A stretch of 64,000 bases of DNA, from the NCBI RefSeq assembly GCF_900107705.1, contig NZ_FNRE01000005.1:1-64000 (forward strand), in the 5' to 3' direction. The translations under genes were made by a program, and so were the position numbers. Source of the DNA: Prevotella sp. tc2-28 (GTDB lineage Bacteria > Bacteroidota > Bacteroidia > Bacteroidales > Bacteroidaceae). Within the stretch, counting starts at the first letter, position 1, and each line of letters opens with the position of its first letter. This document shows, piece by piece, positions 53,038-62,018 of the stretch. The notes below the pieces were generated by a model. The model saw nothing but the letters and a program-made list of their open reading frames with translations, was not told where the DNA came from and did no database searches.

Positions 53038-53054
53038 TTAATTTTGTATCTTTG
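53023..53054 (+). promoter_or_regulatory. Promoter of the response regulator gene
   Basis: CTTG at 53023-53026, 20 bp, then TATCTTTG at 53047-53054. The ATG at 53060 is 5 nt after the -7 box, so the transcript would have almost no leader. Confidence 0.75.
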
Positions 53055-53059
53055 CAGCC

Positions 53060-53722
53060 ATGAAACGGATACTGATTGTCGATGACGAACGTGACCTGTG
53101 TGCCATCCTGGACTTCAACCTGCGATCGGCAGGATACGAAACCACTGTAGCTCACTCCGCTGAGGAGGCCTTGCAGCGAATGGAGACAGAACAGTTTCAC
53201 CTGCTCCTATTGGATGTCATGATGGAGGGGATGTCGGGATTCGAAATGGCACGCCACCTGCGGCACTCCATCCCCATCATCTTCCTCACCGCAAAGGACA
53301 CAGAAGAAGACATGCTGGAGGGATTCCTGCTGGGGGCTGACGACTACATCGCAAAGCCTTTCAGCATCAAGGAGGTACTGGCACGCGTGAAAGCCGTATT
53401 GGGAAGGACGTCGTCGGCAGAGACTTCACCTGAGACACTCTGCTACGAGGGACTGTGCATACACCTGCGTAGGAAAGTGGTGACGATGGACGGCAAGGAA
53501 GTCAACATCACACGTACGGAGTTTGAACTGCTGCTCCTGCTGTTACAGGAGCAAGGCCATGTGTTCAGCCGACAACAACTGATAGAACGGGTATGGCCCA
53601 AGGATGTCATCGTGACGGACCGTACGGTGGACGTAAACATCACACGACTACGCAAGAAGATAGGGCACTATGCCAACCATATCGTGACCAGACAGGGATA
53701 TGGTTATTGTTTTGAACCATAA
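53060..53722 (+). CDS. OmpR/PhoB-family response regulator
   Basis: The 220-residue protein has a receiver domain (ILIVDDERDLC, phospho-Asp in LLLLDVMMEGMSGFEM at about 51, conserved Lys in DDYIAKPFS) and a winged-helix output domain (KEVNITRTEFELLLLLLQEQ; VDVNITRLRKKIG). It should bind DNA after phosphorylation by the histidine kinase encoded 3 nt downstream. Its position right after two phosphate symporters makes a PhoB-like role in phosphate control plausible but not proven. Confidence 0.9.
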   Translation: MKRILIVDDERDLCAILDFNLRSAGYETTVAHSAEEALQRMETEQFHLLLLDVMMEGMSGFEMARHLRHSIPIIFLTAKDTEEDMLEGFLLGADDYIAKPFSIKEVLARVKAVLGRTSSAETSPETLCYEGLCIHLRRKVVTMDGKEVNITRTEFELLLLLLQEQGHVFSRQQLIERVWPKDVIVTDRTVDVNITRLRKKIGHYANHIVTRQGYGYCFEP

Positions 53723-53725
53723 GCA

Positions 53726-54646
53726 ATGAAAAAAATGAGTGAAGGAAGGAAGATGTTTCTAAGCGTGATGGCGATATTCCTGATATATGCCGTCATCTTC
53801 GTGTTGTTCGAAGACTACGACAGAAGCGCGCTCTCACCTTTTGCTGAACCCTCAGACTGGCACCTGCTCTTCTTCTCCATCTTCGTCATGAGCGGTCTAG
53901 GCTGGCTACTACACCGCTATGCATGCAGAATGGACGAACGCATCAGTCGAGAACAGGCCGCCAAGGAGAGTCGCATGCGCCGACAGTTGACCAACAACAT
54001 TGCGCATGAACTGAAAACCCCCGTAGCCAGCATCCTTGGCTACACCGACACACTACTGCAGCATCCTGATGTGGACGAGGCTACTCGTCTGCAGTTTATC
54101 GAACGTACACATGCCCAAGCAGAGCGGTTGACTGCTTTGCTACAGGACATCTCAACCTTGAATCGCATCGACTATGCACCAGACCAGCTGACGATGGAAC
54201 GTACCGACGTGTCCTGCCTGGTCAGCGACATCGTCCAGGAAACCTCCCTTACACTGACGAGACACCACATGACATTGCGCAACTGTCTACCAGGCGACAT
54301 ATGTATCAAGGGTAACCCTTCACTACTATACAGCATTTTCCGCAACCTTATCGACAATGCCATCAACTATGCCGGAGAAGGGACCACCATAGCTATCTCC
54401 GCAGAAGAGCAATCCGACTGCTGGAAGTTCCACTTTAGTGACAACGGACAAGGCATTGCCAACGAATTCCTGCCTCGCATCTTCGAACGGTTCTACCGGA
54501 TTGACAAGGGACGCAGTCGCCAGCTAGGAGGCACCGGACTGGGACTTGCCATTGTCAAGAACGCCGTCCTGCTGCATGGGGGGACCATCACGGCAGAAAA
54601 CATTTCGCCCCACGGCCTTCTCTTCGTTTTCACACTGAAGAAATAA
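53726..54646 (+). CDS. Sensor histidine kinase (PhoR-like)
   Basis: The 306-residue kinase has two membrane helices (about 10-28 and 47-66) with a periplasmic loop of under 20 residues, so it has no room for a large sensor domain. The H-box is NNIAHELKTPVASILGYTD, the N-box NLIDNAINYAGEGTT and the G-box GTGLGLAIVKNAV. It should autophosphorylate and pass the phosphate to the regulator just upstream. A short-loop kinase of this kind often senses through a partner, for example a transporter; the adjacent Na/phosphate symporters with PhoU-like domains are candidates. It converges with nrdG. Confidence 0.9.
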   Translation: MKKMSEGRKMFLSVMAIFLIYAVIFVLFEDYDRSALSPFAEPSDWHLLFFSIFVMSGLGWLLHRYACRMDERISREQAAKESRMRRQLTNNIAHELKTPVASILGYTDTLLQHPDVDEATRLQFIERTHAQAERLTALLQDISTLNRIDYAPDQLTMERTDVSCLVSDIVQETSLTLTRHHMTLRNCLPGDICIKGNPSLLYSIFRNLIDNAINYAGEGTTIAISAEEQSDCWKFHFSDNGQGIANEFLPRIFERFYRIDKGRSRQLGGTGLGLAIVKNAVLLHGGTITAENISPHGLLFVFTLKK

Positions 54647-54679
54647 CCGTAGGGCGATATGCTATGGAGTCGTTGGAAA

Positions 54680-55165
54680 TCAAGCCAACTGACCTACCGG
54701 CTTCCGCCAAAAGCGATAAGTAATGTCCTCAAACGAGCCGTCAGTGAGCTGACGATAAAGGCGCTGGTTGGTGGTGGGCGATTTCAATGGACCCAGATGA
54801 TTGATGTAAGGACCTACCTTGATATAGTCGAAGTCCGACTTGTTAACAATCGAAGGTATGCGAATGCGACCACTATACCATGCCACATGAAACTGAGGAT
54901 AATACTCGTGAATGTATTGGGCCAACTGGTTAACAGCCTTCGGGTCGGCATCACCACCCATGAATGAGATACAAGTGATGTCTGTACCATACTGATCAAC
55001 AAACTGATCTATAGCATTCGTATCTAAGGGGATCCCGACGTCCTCCCACAGATAACGACTGTGGCAGCCCGGACAGTGACAAGGGCAATTAGAGATATTA
55101 ATTGCCAATGTCACCTCGTCGGGTATCTCCTGAAAAACAATTCCTGTATTAACGTACTTAAGCAT
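54680..55165 (-). CDS. nrdG: Anaerobic ribonucleotide reductase activating enzyme
   Basis: NrdG is a radical SAM enzyme that installs the glycyl radical on NrdD. The 161-residue protein has the CxxxCxxC cluster motif in NCPCHCPGCHSRYLWE and the typical following segment DITCISFMGGDADPKAVNQL. It starts 21 nt after the nrdD stop, as usual. Length is typical. Confidence 0.93.
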   Translation of the reverse strand: MLKYVNTGIVFQEIPDEVTLAINISNCPCHCPGCHSRYLWEDVGIPLDTNAIDQFVDQYGTDITCISFMGGDADPKAVNQLAQYIHEYYPQFHVAWYSGRIRIPSIVNKSDFDYIKVGPYINHLGPLKSPTTNQRLYRQLTDGSFEDITYRFWRKPVGQLA

Positions 55166-55186
55166 TTCGCAACAAGCTATTAGCCC

Positions 55187-57292
55187 TTATTTGTGTGCTC
55201 CTGCATGTGCATAGTAACGACGTGCAGCCTCTTCCTGACGAGCCTGGGAGAAATTTGACACACGCTTTAGGTAACCAATGATACGTGTCATATAGTCCAC
55301 ATTCTTGGAATGGCAGTGTGGGCACTCATGCAGATAGCGCTTGTCGATATGTCCGCAGTCGTTGCAGACAGTGTTGGGAATATTGAATGTAAAGTAGTTA
55401 CATCCCTCCTGAGCAGCCACCTTCAGCAGGTGCAGGTACTGCTGCTTAGACAGGTGCTCGTCCAGATTCATGTGCAAGGCGGAGCCACCTGTGAGGTGCT
55501 CGATATAAGGAGCGCCATGCAACTTAAACTTATCAATGACGGAAAGCGATTCATCCTCAACAACATAGAAATAGGAGTTATAGCAGTCGCGCGGCACTAG
55601 ATAACCGTCCTCACGATCCCACTTGGCATGCTTCACGCCAACATTCTCGGCAGGAATCATCTCGCAGTTGAACATCACATCCTTTGAACGATACTGTTTG
55701 TTGTACTTCTCAATCAGTCCGAGAATGCCTTGTACAAAGTGCTTATAGTCTTCGTTAGGTGTTATCTTCAGTCCCATGAATTCTGCTGCCTCTACCAGTC
55801 CGTTGATACCAATGGTCAGATACTGACGACCGATGTTGATATAACCTGCATCGAACAGGGGTAGCATGCCATGCTCCTGCAACTCTTTCAAATTCTCGTT
55901 ATAGGCCAGCTGCACCTTATGGCAGAGGTCAATGACGCCGGCAAGATACTCCAGATAGTCTATCTTATGGTTGACTGCATACTGGACACAACGATTCAGG
56001 TTGATGGTCAGCACCGACTTGGAACCTGTAGAAACGCCACCTGCTCCTAACGTATAGGAGAAACCATTGTCAGTAATCTCATTGCGTAGACGACAACAAG
56101 AAGAAAGAGAGTCTGCATTATCACTCATATAGGTAAAGAACGAGTGTCCTTCACTGTACATCTCAGCCGTGAAGTCGCCCCACTCCTTGTCTTTACACTC
56201 ACCATTCTCGTCGACGAGCAGTGCCATCGTTTCAACTGGGAAGGTCAACAAGGTCTTTGTACGCTCCTGATTGAACCATTTCATGAAACGCTTCTGAAGC
56301 CAGGAGAGTCCATCCCAATCGGGCTGCGAGCCATCGGGGAAATAGAACTCACCAAAGATGCTTTGGAAGTAATATTTGTCGTAATAGGCTACGTTCCAGA
56401 ACACAGCCTGATAGTTGCGAGCACCAGTGGGTTGGTTGAGCGAGTACACAATCTGTTCGAAGTAGTCAGTGATGACCTTGTCTATGGTACGTTTCTTCAA
56501 CGAGAGGTCTGCTTGCTGCTCGGGATGCTGCCAATAGTCTTTGCCATATTCCTTGCCTATAAAATAGTTCATATACATCAGGAACTCGGGAGTTGCACAG
56601 GCACCAGCCAGCATAGAACTGACCATAAAGACCATATTAATGAAACCACCCGCGAAAGACTTGAGGTTGGTAGGAGCGGTCGAATTGCCACCGATAGCCG
56701 TAGTACCGCTGATCAGCCAGGGATACATGGTGATGGATGCACAGTAATTAGCCAACGAGGTCTCGTCATTCTTGTATATAAAATGGTGAGTCAACTTGTC
56801 GATATATTCGTCTGCCAGTTCCTTACCGTACATTTTCTTGATACGCTCGGTAAGCAGACGACGGTTCAGACGGATAAAGTTTGACTTAGGCAACTCGCCA
56901 ATCAGCGTAGCAATGTTCTTATGCTCTACGTTGGCATTGGCGTCAAACTTAGAAGCAGTTGCCGCATTGGCAGACTCCATATAGTCGCTCAGGAACTGCA
57001 ACTTAGCCAAAGTTTCACGATCTTCAGTGTGGGCCTGACGATACAACATAAAAGACTTGGCCACTTTATAGTGTCCTTCTCGCATCAATGCTTCTTCCAC
57101 CTGATTCTGAATATCCTCAACCTTAATATCATCCTTGATATCCAGATGGCTGAGTATTTTGGAAATCGTTCCAAGATCAGCAGGAACATTCACACTATCG
57201 AATGCTTTTACTATCGCATTCATGATTTTGTCCAACGAGAATTGGTCTTTTGTGCCGTCTCTCTTAGTAATGGTAAAATTTTTAATTTCCAT
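55187..57292 (-). CDS. nrdD: Anaerobic (class III) ribonucleoside-triphosphate reductase
   Basis: NrdD reduces nucleoside triphosphates under anaerobic conditions. The 701-residue protein has an N-terminal ATP cone (ITKRDGTKDQFSLDKIMNAI), the barrel domain, a C-terminal zinc site (CNDCGHIDKRYLHECPHCHS) and the glycyl-radical region MTRIIGYLKRVSNFSQARQE near residue 675. Its activase NrdG follows. A TACCTTTG box on the minus strand at 57422-57415 gives a leader of about 115 nt. Confidence 0.95.
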   Translation of the reverse strand: MEIKNFTITKRDGTKDQFSLDKIMNAIVKAFDSVNVPADLGTISKILSHLDIKDDIKVEDIQNQVEEALMREGHYKVAKSFMLYRQAHTEDRETLAKLQFLSDYMESANAATASKFDANANVEHKNIATLIGELPKSNFIRLNRRLLTERIKKMYGKELADEYIDKLTHHFIYKNDETSLANYCASITMYPWLISGTTAIGGNSTAPTNLKSFAGGFINMVFMVSSMLAGACATPEFLMYMNYFIGKEYGKDYWQHPEQQADLSLKKRTIDKVITDYFEQIVYSLNQPTGARNYQAVFWNVAYYDKYYFQSIFGEFYFPDGSQPDWDGLSWLQKRFMKWFNQERTKTLLTFPVETMALLVDENGECKDKEWGDFTAEMYSEGHSFFTYMSDNADSLSSCCRLRNEITDNGFSYTLGAGGVSTGSKSVLTINLNRCVQYAVNHKIDYLEYLAGVIDLCHKVQLAYNENLKELQEHGMLPLFDAGYINIGRQYLTIGINGLVEAAEFMGLKITPNEDYKHFVQGILGLIEKYNKQYRSKDVMFNCEMIPAENVGVKHAKWDREDGYLVPRDCYNSYFYVVEDESLSVIDKFKLHGAPYIEHLTGGSALHMNLDEHLSKQQYLHLLKVAAQEGCNYFTFNIPNTVCNDCGHIDKRYLHECPHCHSKNVDYMTRIIGYLKRVSNFSQARQEEAARRYYAHAGAHK

Positions 57293-57414
57293 TTTATCTT
57301 TCTATTTTTCTTTAGTTATGGTCTCTCTCTTCCCTGTAAAGTTTTCCTTTTTGGACAACTTTTTGTTTTTCGATTTCCAAAAAGTTTCCCGTTTTGGTAA
57401 ACCCGAATCGATTG

Positions 57415-57422
57415 CAAAGGTA
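57415..57422 (-). promoter_or_regulatory. Promoter -7 element of nrdD
   Basis: The minus strand reads TACCTTTG. No clear TTTG lies at the right distance upstream. Confidence 0.5.
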
Positions 57423-57500
57423 CAAAAAATAACAGAATTGTGTGTACAATTCCATAAGAAATATATGCAAAAAATAGTTAATCCCCCGTAAATCCTCTAT

Positions 57501-57965
57501 TTACAGGCTAAGGCCATAAGTCTGTTTCACTTCACTCATCACAAAAGTGCTTTCGATGGAAGACAGGTTCTCTATCTCTCCCAATTTATTAAGGATAAAC
57601 TCTTGATATTGTTTCATATCACGCGCGCGAACCTTTAATAAATAATCATAGGCTCCTGAGGTGTTATAGCATTCCGTCACTTCGGGGATGCGCTGGATGC
57701 GGCGCACAAAAGCATCTGCTATCTCGTGATTGATTTGTTTCAGCTTGACTTTACAATACACTTGCAGGCCTTGACCTAGTTTTTCCGGATCAAGTATGGC
57801 GACATACTTTTTGATATATCCTTTTTTCTCTAGTCGTTTCTGACGTTCGAACACCGGGGTTGGAGTCAGATGAACAGCATCAGCCAACTCTTTTGTAGTC
57901 AATTTCGCATTTTTTTGCAGCGTTTTCAGTATCTGCAGGTCGATTTCATCAAGTATTTCTGCCAT
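57501..57965 (-). CDS. Lrp/AsnC-family transcriptional regulator
   Basis: The 154-residue protein has the AsnC helix-turn-helix (ILKTLQKNAKLTTKELADAV, HLTPTPVFERQKRLEKKGYI) and the C-terminal ligand-binding RAM domain (VTECYNTSGAYDYLLKVRAR). Such regulators sense amino acids. It is divergent from metY, with a direct repeat and a hairpin between them (57969-58027), so it probably controls itself and metY in response to methionine or a related compound. That role is inferred from position. Confidence 0.9.
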   Translation of the reverse strand: MAEILDEIDLQILKTLQKNAKLTTKELADAVHLTPTPVFERQKRLEKKGYIKKYVAILDPEKLGQGLQVYCKVKLKQINHEIADAFVRRIQRIPEVTECYNTSGAYDYLLKVRARDMKQYQEFILNKLGEIENLSSIESTFVMSEVKQTYGLSL

Positions 57966-57968
57966 ATC

Positions 57969-58027
57969 TTAGTATTTTATTCTATTTGAGACCTAAAAAG
58001 ACGTCTCTTTTAGTATTTTATTCTATT
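57969..58027. repeat. Candidate Lrp-type operator: 18-bp direct repeat around a small hairpin
   Basis: TTAGTATTTTATTCTATT is present exactly at 57969-57986 and again at 58010-58027 (41-bp period). Between them GAGAC and GTCTC form an inverted repeat (57988-58007). It lies right before the Lrp gene start. Confidence 0.75.
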
Positions 58028-58069
58028 ACACCTGCAAAAATAGTGATATTTTCTTAAAACAACAAGAAA

Positions 58070-58101
58070 TTTGGAAGATATTTCTTTATGACGTAACTTT
58101 G
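58070..58101 (+). promoter_or_regulatory. metY promoter
   Basis: TTTG at 58070-58073, 20 bp, then TAACTTTG at 58094-58101, an exact consensus match 57 bp before the ATG. Confidence 0.8.
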
Positions 58102-58158
58102 CACCATCAAAAGTAAACAAAACCAATTCATTAACAAAAAAAAAGAAAGGATAAGATT

Positions 58159-59448
58159 ATGAGCAACAAGAACTATCGATTCGAGACTTTACAACTTCAT
58201 GTAGGCCAAGAACAGGCTGACCCCGCTACTGACGCTCGTGCAGTGCCTATCTACCAGACCACATCGTATGTATTCCACAACTCACAACATGCAGCCGACC
58301 GCTTCGGACTGCGTGATGCAGGCAATATCTACGGTAGACTGACCAACTCGACACAAGGCGTATTTGAAGATCGCGTAGCCGTCCTTGAGGGTGGTGTTGC
58401 CGGACTTGCCGTCGCCTCAGGTGCCGCAGCAATCACCTATGCTTTGCAGAACATCGTGCAAGCAGGCGACCACATCGTTGCTGCAGACAACCTCTATGGT
58501 GGCTCTTACAACCTGATTACCCATACATTGGCAACACAAGGCATCTCCAACAGCATTATTAACGTCAACGACCTCGATGCTTTGGAAGCAGCCATCCAAC
58601 CCAACACAAAAGTAGTATATGCCGAAACTTTCGGCAACCCCAACTCCGACGTGCTTAACCTAGAAGGCGTTGCTGCCGTAGCACACAAGCACGGTATTCC
58701 GTTTATCGTCGACAACACATTCGGGACTCCATACCTGATTCGTCCACTTGAGCATGGTGCCGACATCGTAGTACACTCCGCCACGAAATTCTTAGGCGGA
58801 CACGGGAGCAGCCTAGGTGGTGTCATCGTTGACGGAGGCAAATTCGATTGGAAAGCCAATCCAGACAAGTTTCCCTCACTGGCTAAGCCCGACCCTTCCT
58901 ATCATGGCATTGTATTTGCCGACGTAGTGGGTGCTGCAGCCTACGTCACCCGCATCCGTGCCGTCATTCTGCGTGACACCGGAGCAACCCTCTCACCGTT
59001 CAATGCCTTCATCCTACTACAGGGTGTTGAGACCTTGAGCCTGCGCGTCGAGCGTCATGTAGAGAATGCCTTGAAAGTTGTCGACTTCCTGTCAAAGCAT
59101 CCGAAGGTGGCCAAGGTCAACCATCCTTCCCTGGAAAGCCATCCTGACCACCAGCTATACAAAAAATATTTCCCCAACGGTGGTGCCAGCATCTTCACCT
59201 TTGAAATCAAAGGCGGACAGGAAGAGGCATGGAAGTTCATTGACAACCTGCAAATCTTCTCATTACTGGCAAACGTAGCAGATGTGAAGAGTCTGGTGAT
59301 TCATCCCTATACCACCACCCACTCACAACTTTCGCCGGAAGAACTTGCCGAGCAACATATCACGCCGTCGACCGTACGACTCAGTATTGGTACCGAGCAT
59401 ATCGACGACATCATCAACGATCTATCCCAGGCATTGGATAAAATATGA
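58159..59448 (+). CDS. metY: O-acetylhomoserine sulfhydrylase
   Basis: MetY joins O-acetylhomoserine with sulfide to make homocysteine for methionine. The 429-residue PLP enzyme shows the family segments FETLQLHVGQEQADPATDAR, RAVPIYQTTSYVF, the PLP lysine in VVHSATKFLGGHGSSLGG, and LRDTGATLSPFNAFILLQG. Length is typical. An AAAGAAAGGATAAG leader precedes the ATG. Its stop overlaps the next gene's start (ATGA, 59445-59448). Confidence 0.95.
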   Translation: MSNKNYRFETLQLHVGQEQADPATDARAVPIYQTTSYVFHNSQHAADRFGLRDAGNIYGRLTNSTQGVFEDRVAVLEGGVAGLAVASGAAAITYALQNIVQAGDHIVAADNLYGGSYNLITHTLATQGISNSIINVNDLDALEAAIQPNTKVVYAETFGNPNSDVLNLEGVAAVAHKHGIPFIVDNTFGTPYLIRPLEHGADIVVHSATKFLGGHGSSLGGVIVDGGKFDWKANPDKFPSLAKPDPSYHGIVFADVVGAAAYVTRIRAVILRDTGATLSPFNAFILLQGVETLSLRVERHVENALKVVDFLSKHPKVAKVNHPSLESHPDHQLYKKYFPNGGASIFTFEIKGGQEEAWKFIDNLQIFSLLANVADVKSLVIHPYTTTHSQLSPEELAEQHITPSTVRLSIGTEHIDDIINDLSQALDKI

Positions 59449-60086
59449 GAAATTATATCATAGCCGACAACCAGGAATTAACACGACTGGCGTTGATTAG
59501 CCTGATCAAACAGGAGGAGAACAAACTCTACGTGGCCAATGACAAAGCTGGCCTCGTAGAGTTGTTAAAGGAGCATGAAAATGCAATAGTGCTCCTTGAC
59601 TACACCCTGTTCGATTTCAGCGACGAGGACCAACTCCTGATTATTGCAGAGCGCTTCAATCTGTCGGAATGGATACTCATCAGCGACGACCTGACTTCCA
59701 AATTCATCCGTCGTGTTGTATATTCATCCCATCAATTTAGTGTCGTGTTCAAGGACGGCCCGTTAAGCGAAGTGCGTGATGCGCTGCAGGCTGTCAACCA
59801 TCATCAGCGGTACATCAGCCAACGTGCTTTGGAGACCATCATCACCAGCGAGCAACAAGAGGAGTCAACGCCCAGTATTCTGACGGAGACAGAAAAAGAG
59901 ATTGTAAGGGCTATCGCTCAGGGCAAGTCTACTAAGGAGATAGCTGCAGAACGCTATTCCAGTGTGCACACCATCACGACCCACCGCAAGAATATTTTCC
60001 GGAAGCTGGGTATCAATACGGCACATGAAGTCATCAAATATGCCCTGCGAGCGGGATTGGTCGATTCGTCTGAATTCTATATCTAA
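59445..60086 (+). CDS. LuxR/NarL-type response regulator coupled to metY
   Basis: The 213-residue protein has an N-terminal receiver-like domain (YIIADNQELTRLALISLI; presumed phospho-Asp in AIVLLDYTLFD; Lys in VVFKDGPLSEV) and a C-terminal LuxR helix-turn-helix (LTETEKEIVRAIAQGKSTKE, TITTHRKNIFRKLGI). It has one acidic residue (ADN) where most receivers have two, so metal binding may be altered. The start overlaps the metY stop by 4 nt, so it is translated together with MetY; no kinase is nearby. Confidence 0.88.
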   Translation: MRNYIIADNQELTRLALISLIKQEENKLYVANDKAGLVELLKEHENAIVLLDYTLFDFSDEDQLLIIAERFNLSEWILISDDLTSKFIRRVVYSSHQFSVVFKDGPLSEVRDALQAVNHHQRYISQRALETIITSEQQEESTPSILTETEKEIVRAIAQGKSTKEIAAERYSSVHTITTHRKNIFRKLGINTAHEVIKYALRAGLVDSSEFYI

Positions 60087-60183
60087 AGGACTTACCTCTC
60101 CTCTGTGAGCTTCGACGTCAGGAATAGTTCGCTTTCATCCATGCGATGATCCTGAGGAAGAGTATCATCATTATCTAATTAAG

Positions 60184-60735
60184 TTAGTCTTCAGAAATAA
60201 AGCAGGCCACCAGTCCGTAAGTGATGGTGGGGCGAATCCAGATCTCCGTGAGCAAGTAGTCGGTGTACTCGTCGACGGGTTCCAGGTAATAGATGTCGTA
60301 GTGGTAAAGCAAGGCAATGACCAAATCGACGACGAAGATCATCCAGAGGTTGCTCTTGGTGTAGCTCTTCCAGTCCTTGCGCGAATAAAAATAGGTGAGC
60401 ATCATGAGGAGCCACACCGACAGCGTGAGACAGAGCATGCGGATCAGCTCACTGGCCAACTCGGGCGCGAAGAGTATGTCACGCAGCAGGATGGTCAGAC
60501 CCACACACAGAGAACACCAGTAGTTGAACTGGTCGGGCTGGAAACGATTGAAGAAATACATCCATATCATGACCAGACAGGCTATGTAGAAGAGGTTGAG
60601 GAAGAGTTCAAGCCACGCTATCTCTAATCCGAAATGGGCCACGCCATAGAGCATGACACCCACAGAGAGTACACCGGCCACACCAGTGATGCCCACGTCC
60701 ATCAGTTTCAGTTTGTTGTTGAATCTTAGATTCAT
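60184..60735 (-). CDS. Five- or six-helix membrane protein, unrecognised
   Basis: The 183-residue protein has several hydrophobic helices (about residues 13-33, 38-60, 70-86, 95-115, 125-145), and a basic N-terminus (NLRFNNKLKLMDVGITGVAG). I do not recognise the family. It starts 9 nt after the stop of the M15 peptidase gene and is last in a three-gene leftward envelope operon, so a role tied to cell wall or membrane is possible. Confidence 0.7.
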   Translation of the reverse strand: MNLRFNNKLKLMDVGITGVAGVLSVGVMLYGVAHFGLEIAWLELFLNLFYIACLVMIWMYFFNRFQPDQFNYWCSLCVGLTILLRDILFAPELASELIRMLCLTLSVWLLMMLTYFYSRKDWKSYTKSNLWMIFVVDLVIALLYHYDIYYLEPVDEYTDYLLTEIWIRPTITYGLVACFISED

Positions 60736-60744
60736 AGATTATTT

Positions 60745-61509
60745 TTAATTATTGATGTATTCAATGAGTTCAAAGTGTTGGTAGTCCTTACGCGTAGTCC
60801 AGTCACCGCCCCACTCGAAACCTGCCTCAGTAAAGAGACGGAAGCAGAGGTCTTCGTGATCAATCTTATAGGGGAAGTCCCACGAGCGGTCGCAATATGC
60901 CTCGCCAGTAGCGGGCTGGATGAGTAGCGTGCCGTCATCAAGTGTTTTGATGTAGGGGTTGTAGAGGGTGTTGATATCGATGGCCAGTCCACGGGCATGC
61001 TTTGAGAGATTGTTAGTGGCAGCAATATTACGGTAGCAGAAGCACGACGAGTTATTATCGCGCATCTGCATCTCGTCGTCGGCATCATAGACATCAGGCA
61101 GCAACATCCGCTCAATAGGGTACTTTGCATCGAAGAGCTGGCGCAGGATGCGCACCACGCGCTCGGCAATCTGCTTGTTGCACACCATCTCGCCCACGTG
61201 CATCTGATTGTCGTAGTCCCAGTGCAGGGCGCGGATGTGGCGCAGGTCGTCACGGCCTATATAGGGATTCTCCTTGAAGGTTTTACCCTGCATCCGCTGC
61301 CAGACGCCATCAGGGATGGGCTCAGCGGCGAAGCACTTGTCGATACCTCCGAAAGCTGTAACGATCTCGGTTGTGACCATCTTTCCAGCCTGCCACAGAT
61401 CGAGTGCCAATGTGTCGGGGGCTTTGTTGTCATTGTTGGCGCATGCCAGGAACAAAAGTCCGCAGCATACAAAGGCAGCGGCAATTCCCCATTTTCCCAG
61501 TATTCTCAT
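60745..61509 (-). CDS. M15-family D-Ala-D-Ala carboxypeptidase-like lipoprotein
   Basis: The 254-residue protein has a signal peptide with a possible lipobox (LLFLACAN, Cys24). The C-terminal half carries the M15 zinc-site pattern: SKHARGLAIDINTLYNPYI (His and Asp ligands) and GGDWTTRKDYQHFEL (third His ligand). Such enzymes trim peptidoglycan peptides. It is the middle gene of a three-gene operon: a small lipoprotein gene ends 6 nt upstream and a membrane protein gene starts 9 nt downstream. Confidence 0.85.
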   Translation of the reverse strand: MRILGKWGIAAAFVCCGLLFLACANNDNKAPDTLALDLWQAGKMVTTEIVTAFGGIDKCFAAEPIPDGVWQRMQGKTFKENPYIGRDDLRHIRALHWDYDNQMHVGEMVCNKQIAERVVRILRQLFDAKYPIERMLLPDVYDADDEMQMRDNNSSCFCYRNIAATNNLSKHARGLAIDINTLYNPYIKTLDDGTLLIQPATGEAYCDRSWDFPYKIDHEDLCFRLFTEAGFEWGGDWTTRKDYQHFELIEYINN

Positions 61510-61515
61510 GTAATC

Positions 61516-61848
61516 TCAATCGTTTCTAATTATTGATGTGCCCAAAGTCTTGTCGTAGCTGACTTTTCCCTCCACGGGCTCGCTGGCGTCATCAGCTGTG
61601 TAGGTGAAGAAGTAGGCCTTGTCGCCCTCGATCTTCATACCGACAGACGGCATTGCGGTCAGCTGCTCTGCGGTGTACTTGCCTGAGGCTACAAGTGCCT
61701 CGTCATACTCCGTCCAGACGCCTTGCTTCAGCTGGGCAGGAGTAGCAAGGGCTTTCTCTTCTGGAGTCGAATTGTCTTCGGTGGTGCAGGCACCCAAGCC
61801 TAACAGGAGCGCTGCTACTGCAAATAATGCGAATAGTTTTTGTTTCAT
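61516..61848 (-). CDS. Small lipoprotein, unrecognised
   Basis: The 110-residue protein has a lipoprotein signal (KLFALFAVAALLLGLGACTT, lipobox Cys21), an acidic linker (EDNSTPEEKALATPAQLKQG) and a short beta-rich domain (MKIEGDKAYFFTYTADDASE). It may be a small lipocalin-like fold, but I cannot assign a family. It is the first gene of the leftward operon, served by the -7 element at 61920-61913. Confidence 0.75.
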   Translation of the reverse strand: MKQKLFALFAVAALLLGLGACTTEDNSTPEEKALATPAQLKQGVWTEYDEALVASGKYTAEQLTAMPSVGMKIEGDKAYFFTYTADDASEPVEGKVSYDKTLGTSIIRND

Positions 61849-61912
61849 ATAATGTAACAGTATTGAGTTAATAAAAAGTTTTAGTTTTGTAATCTCTACT
61901 TGTTCTATTTTG

Positions 61913-61920
61913 CAAAGATA
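61913..61920 (-). promoter_or_regulatory. Promoter -7 element of the envelope operon
   Basis: The minus strand reads TATCTTTG about 65 nt before the small lipoprotein ATG. A clear -33 element is not visible. Confidence 0.55.
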
Positions 61921-62018
61921 ATTAAAAAATGTTTATCTCTACCGCTTTGCTCGTTAAAAGAATTTAACGCACCGATTCCTCTCCGTTTACGCACGCAAAA
62001 GACAATATGTCCGGCATC

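Noticed and set aside
57293..57500. Riboswitch in the nrdD leader
   Set aside because: The leader is about 115 nt but I found no conserved riboswitch motif or paired helices I could support.
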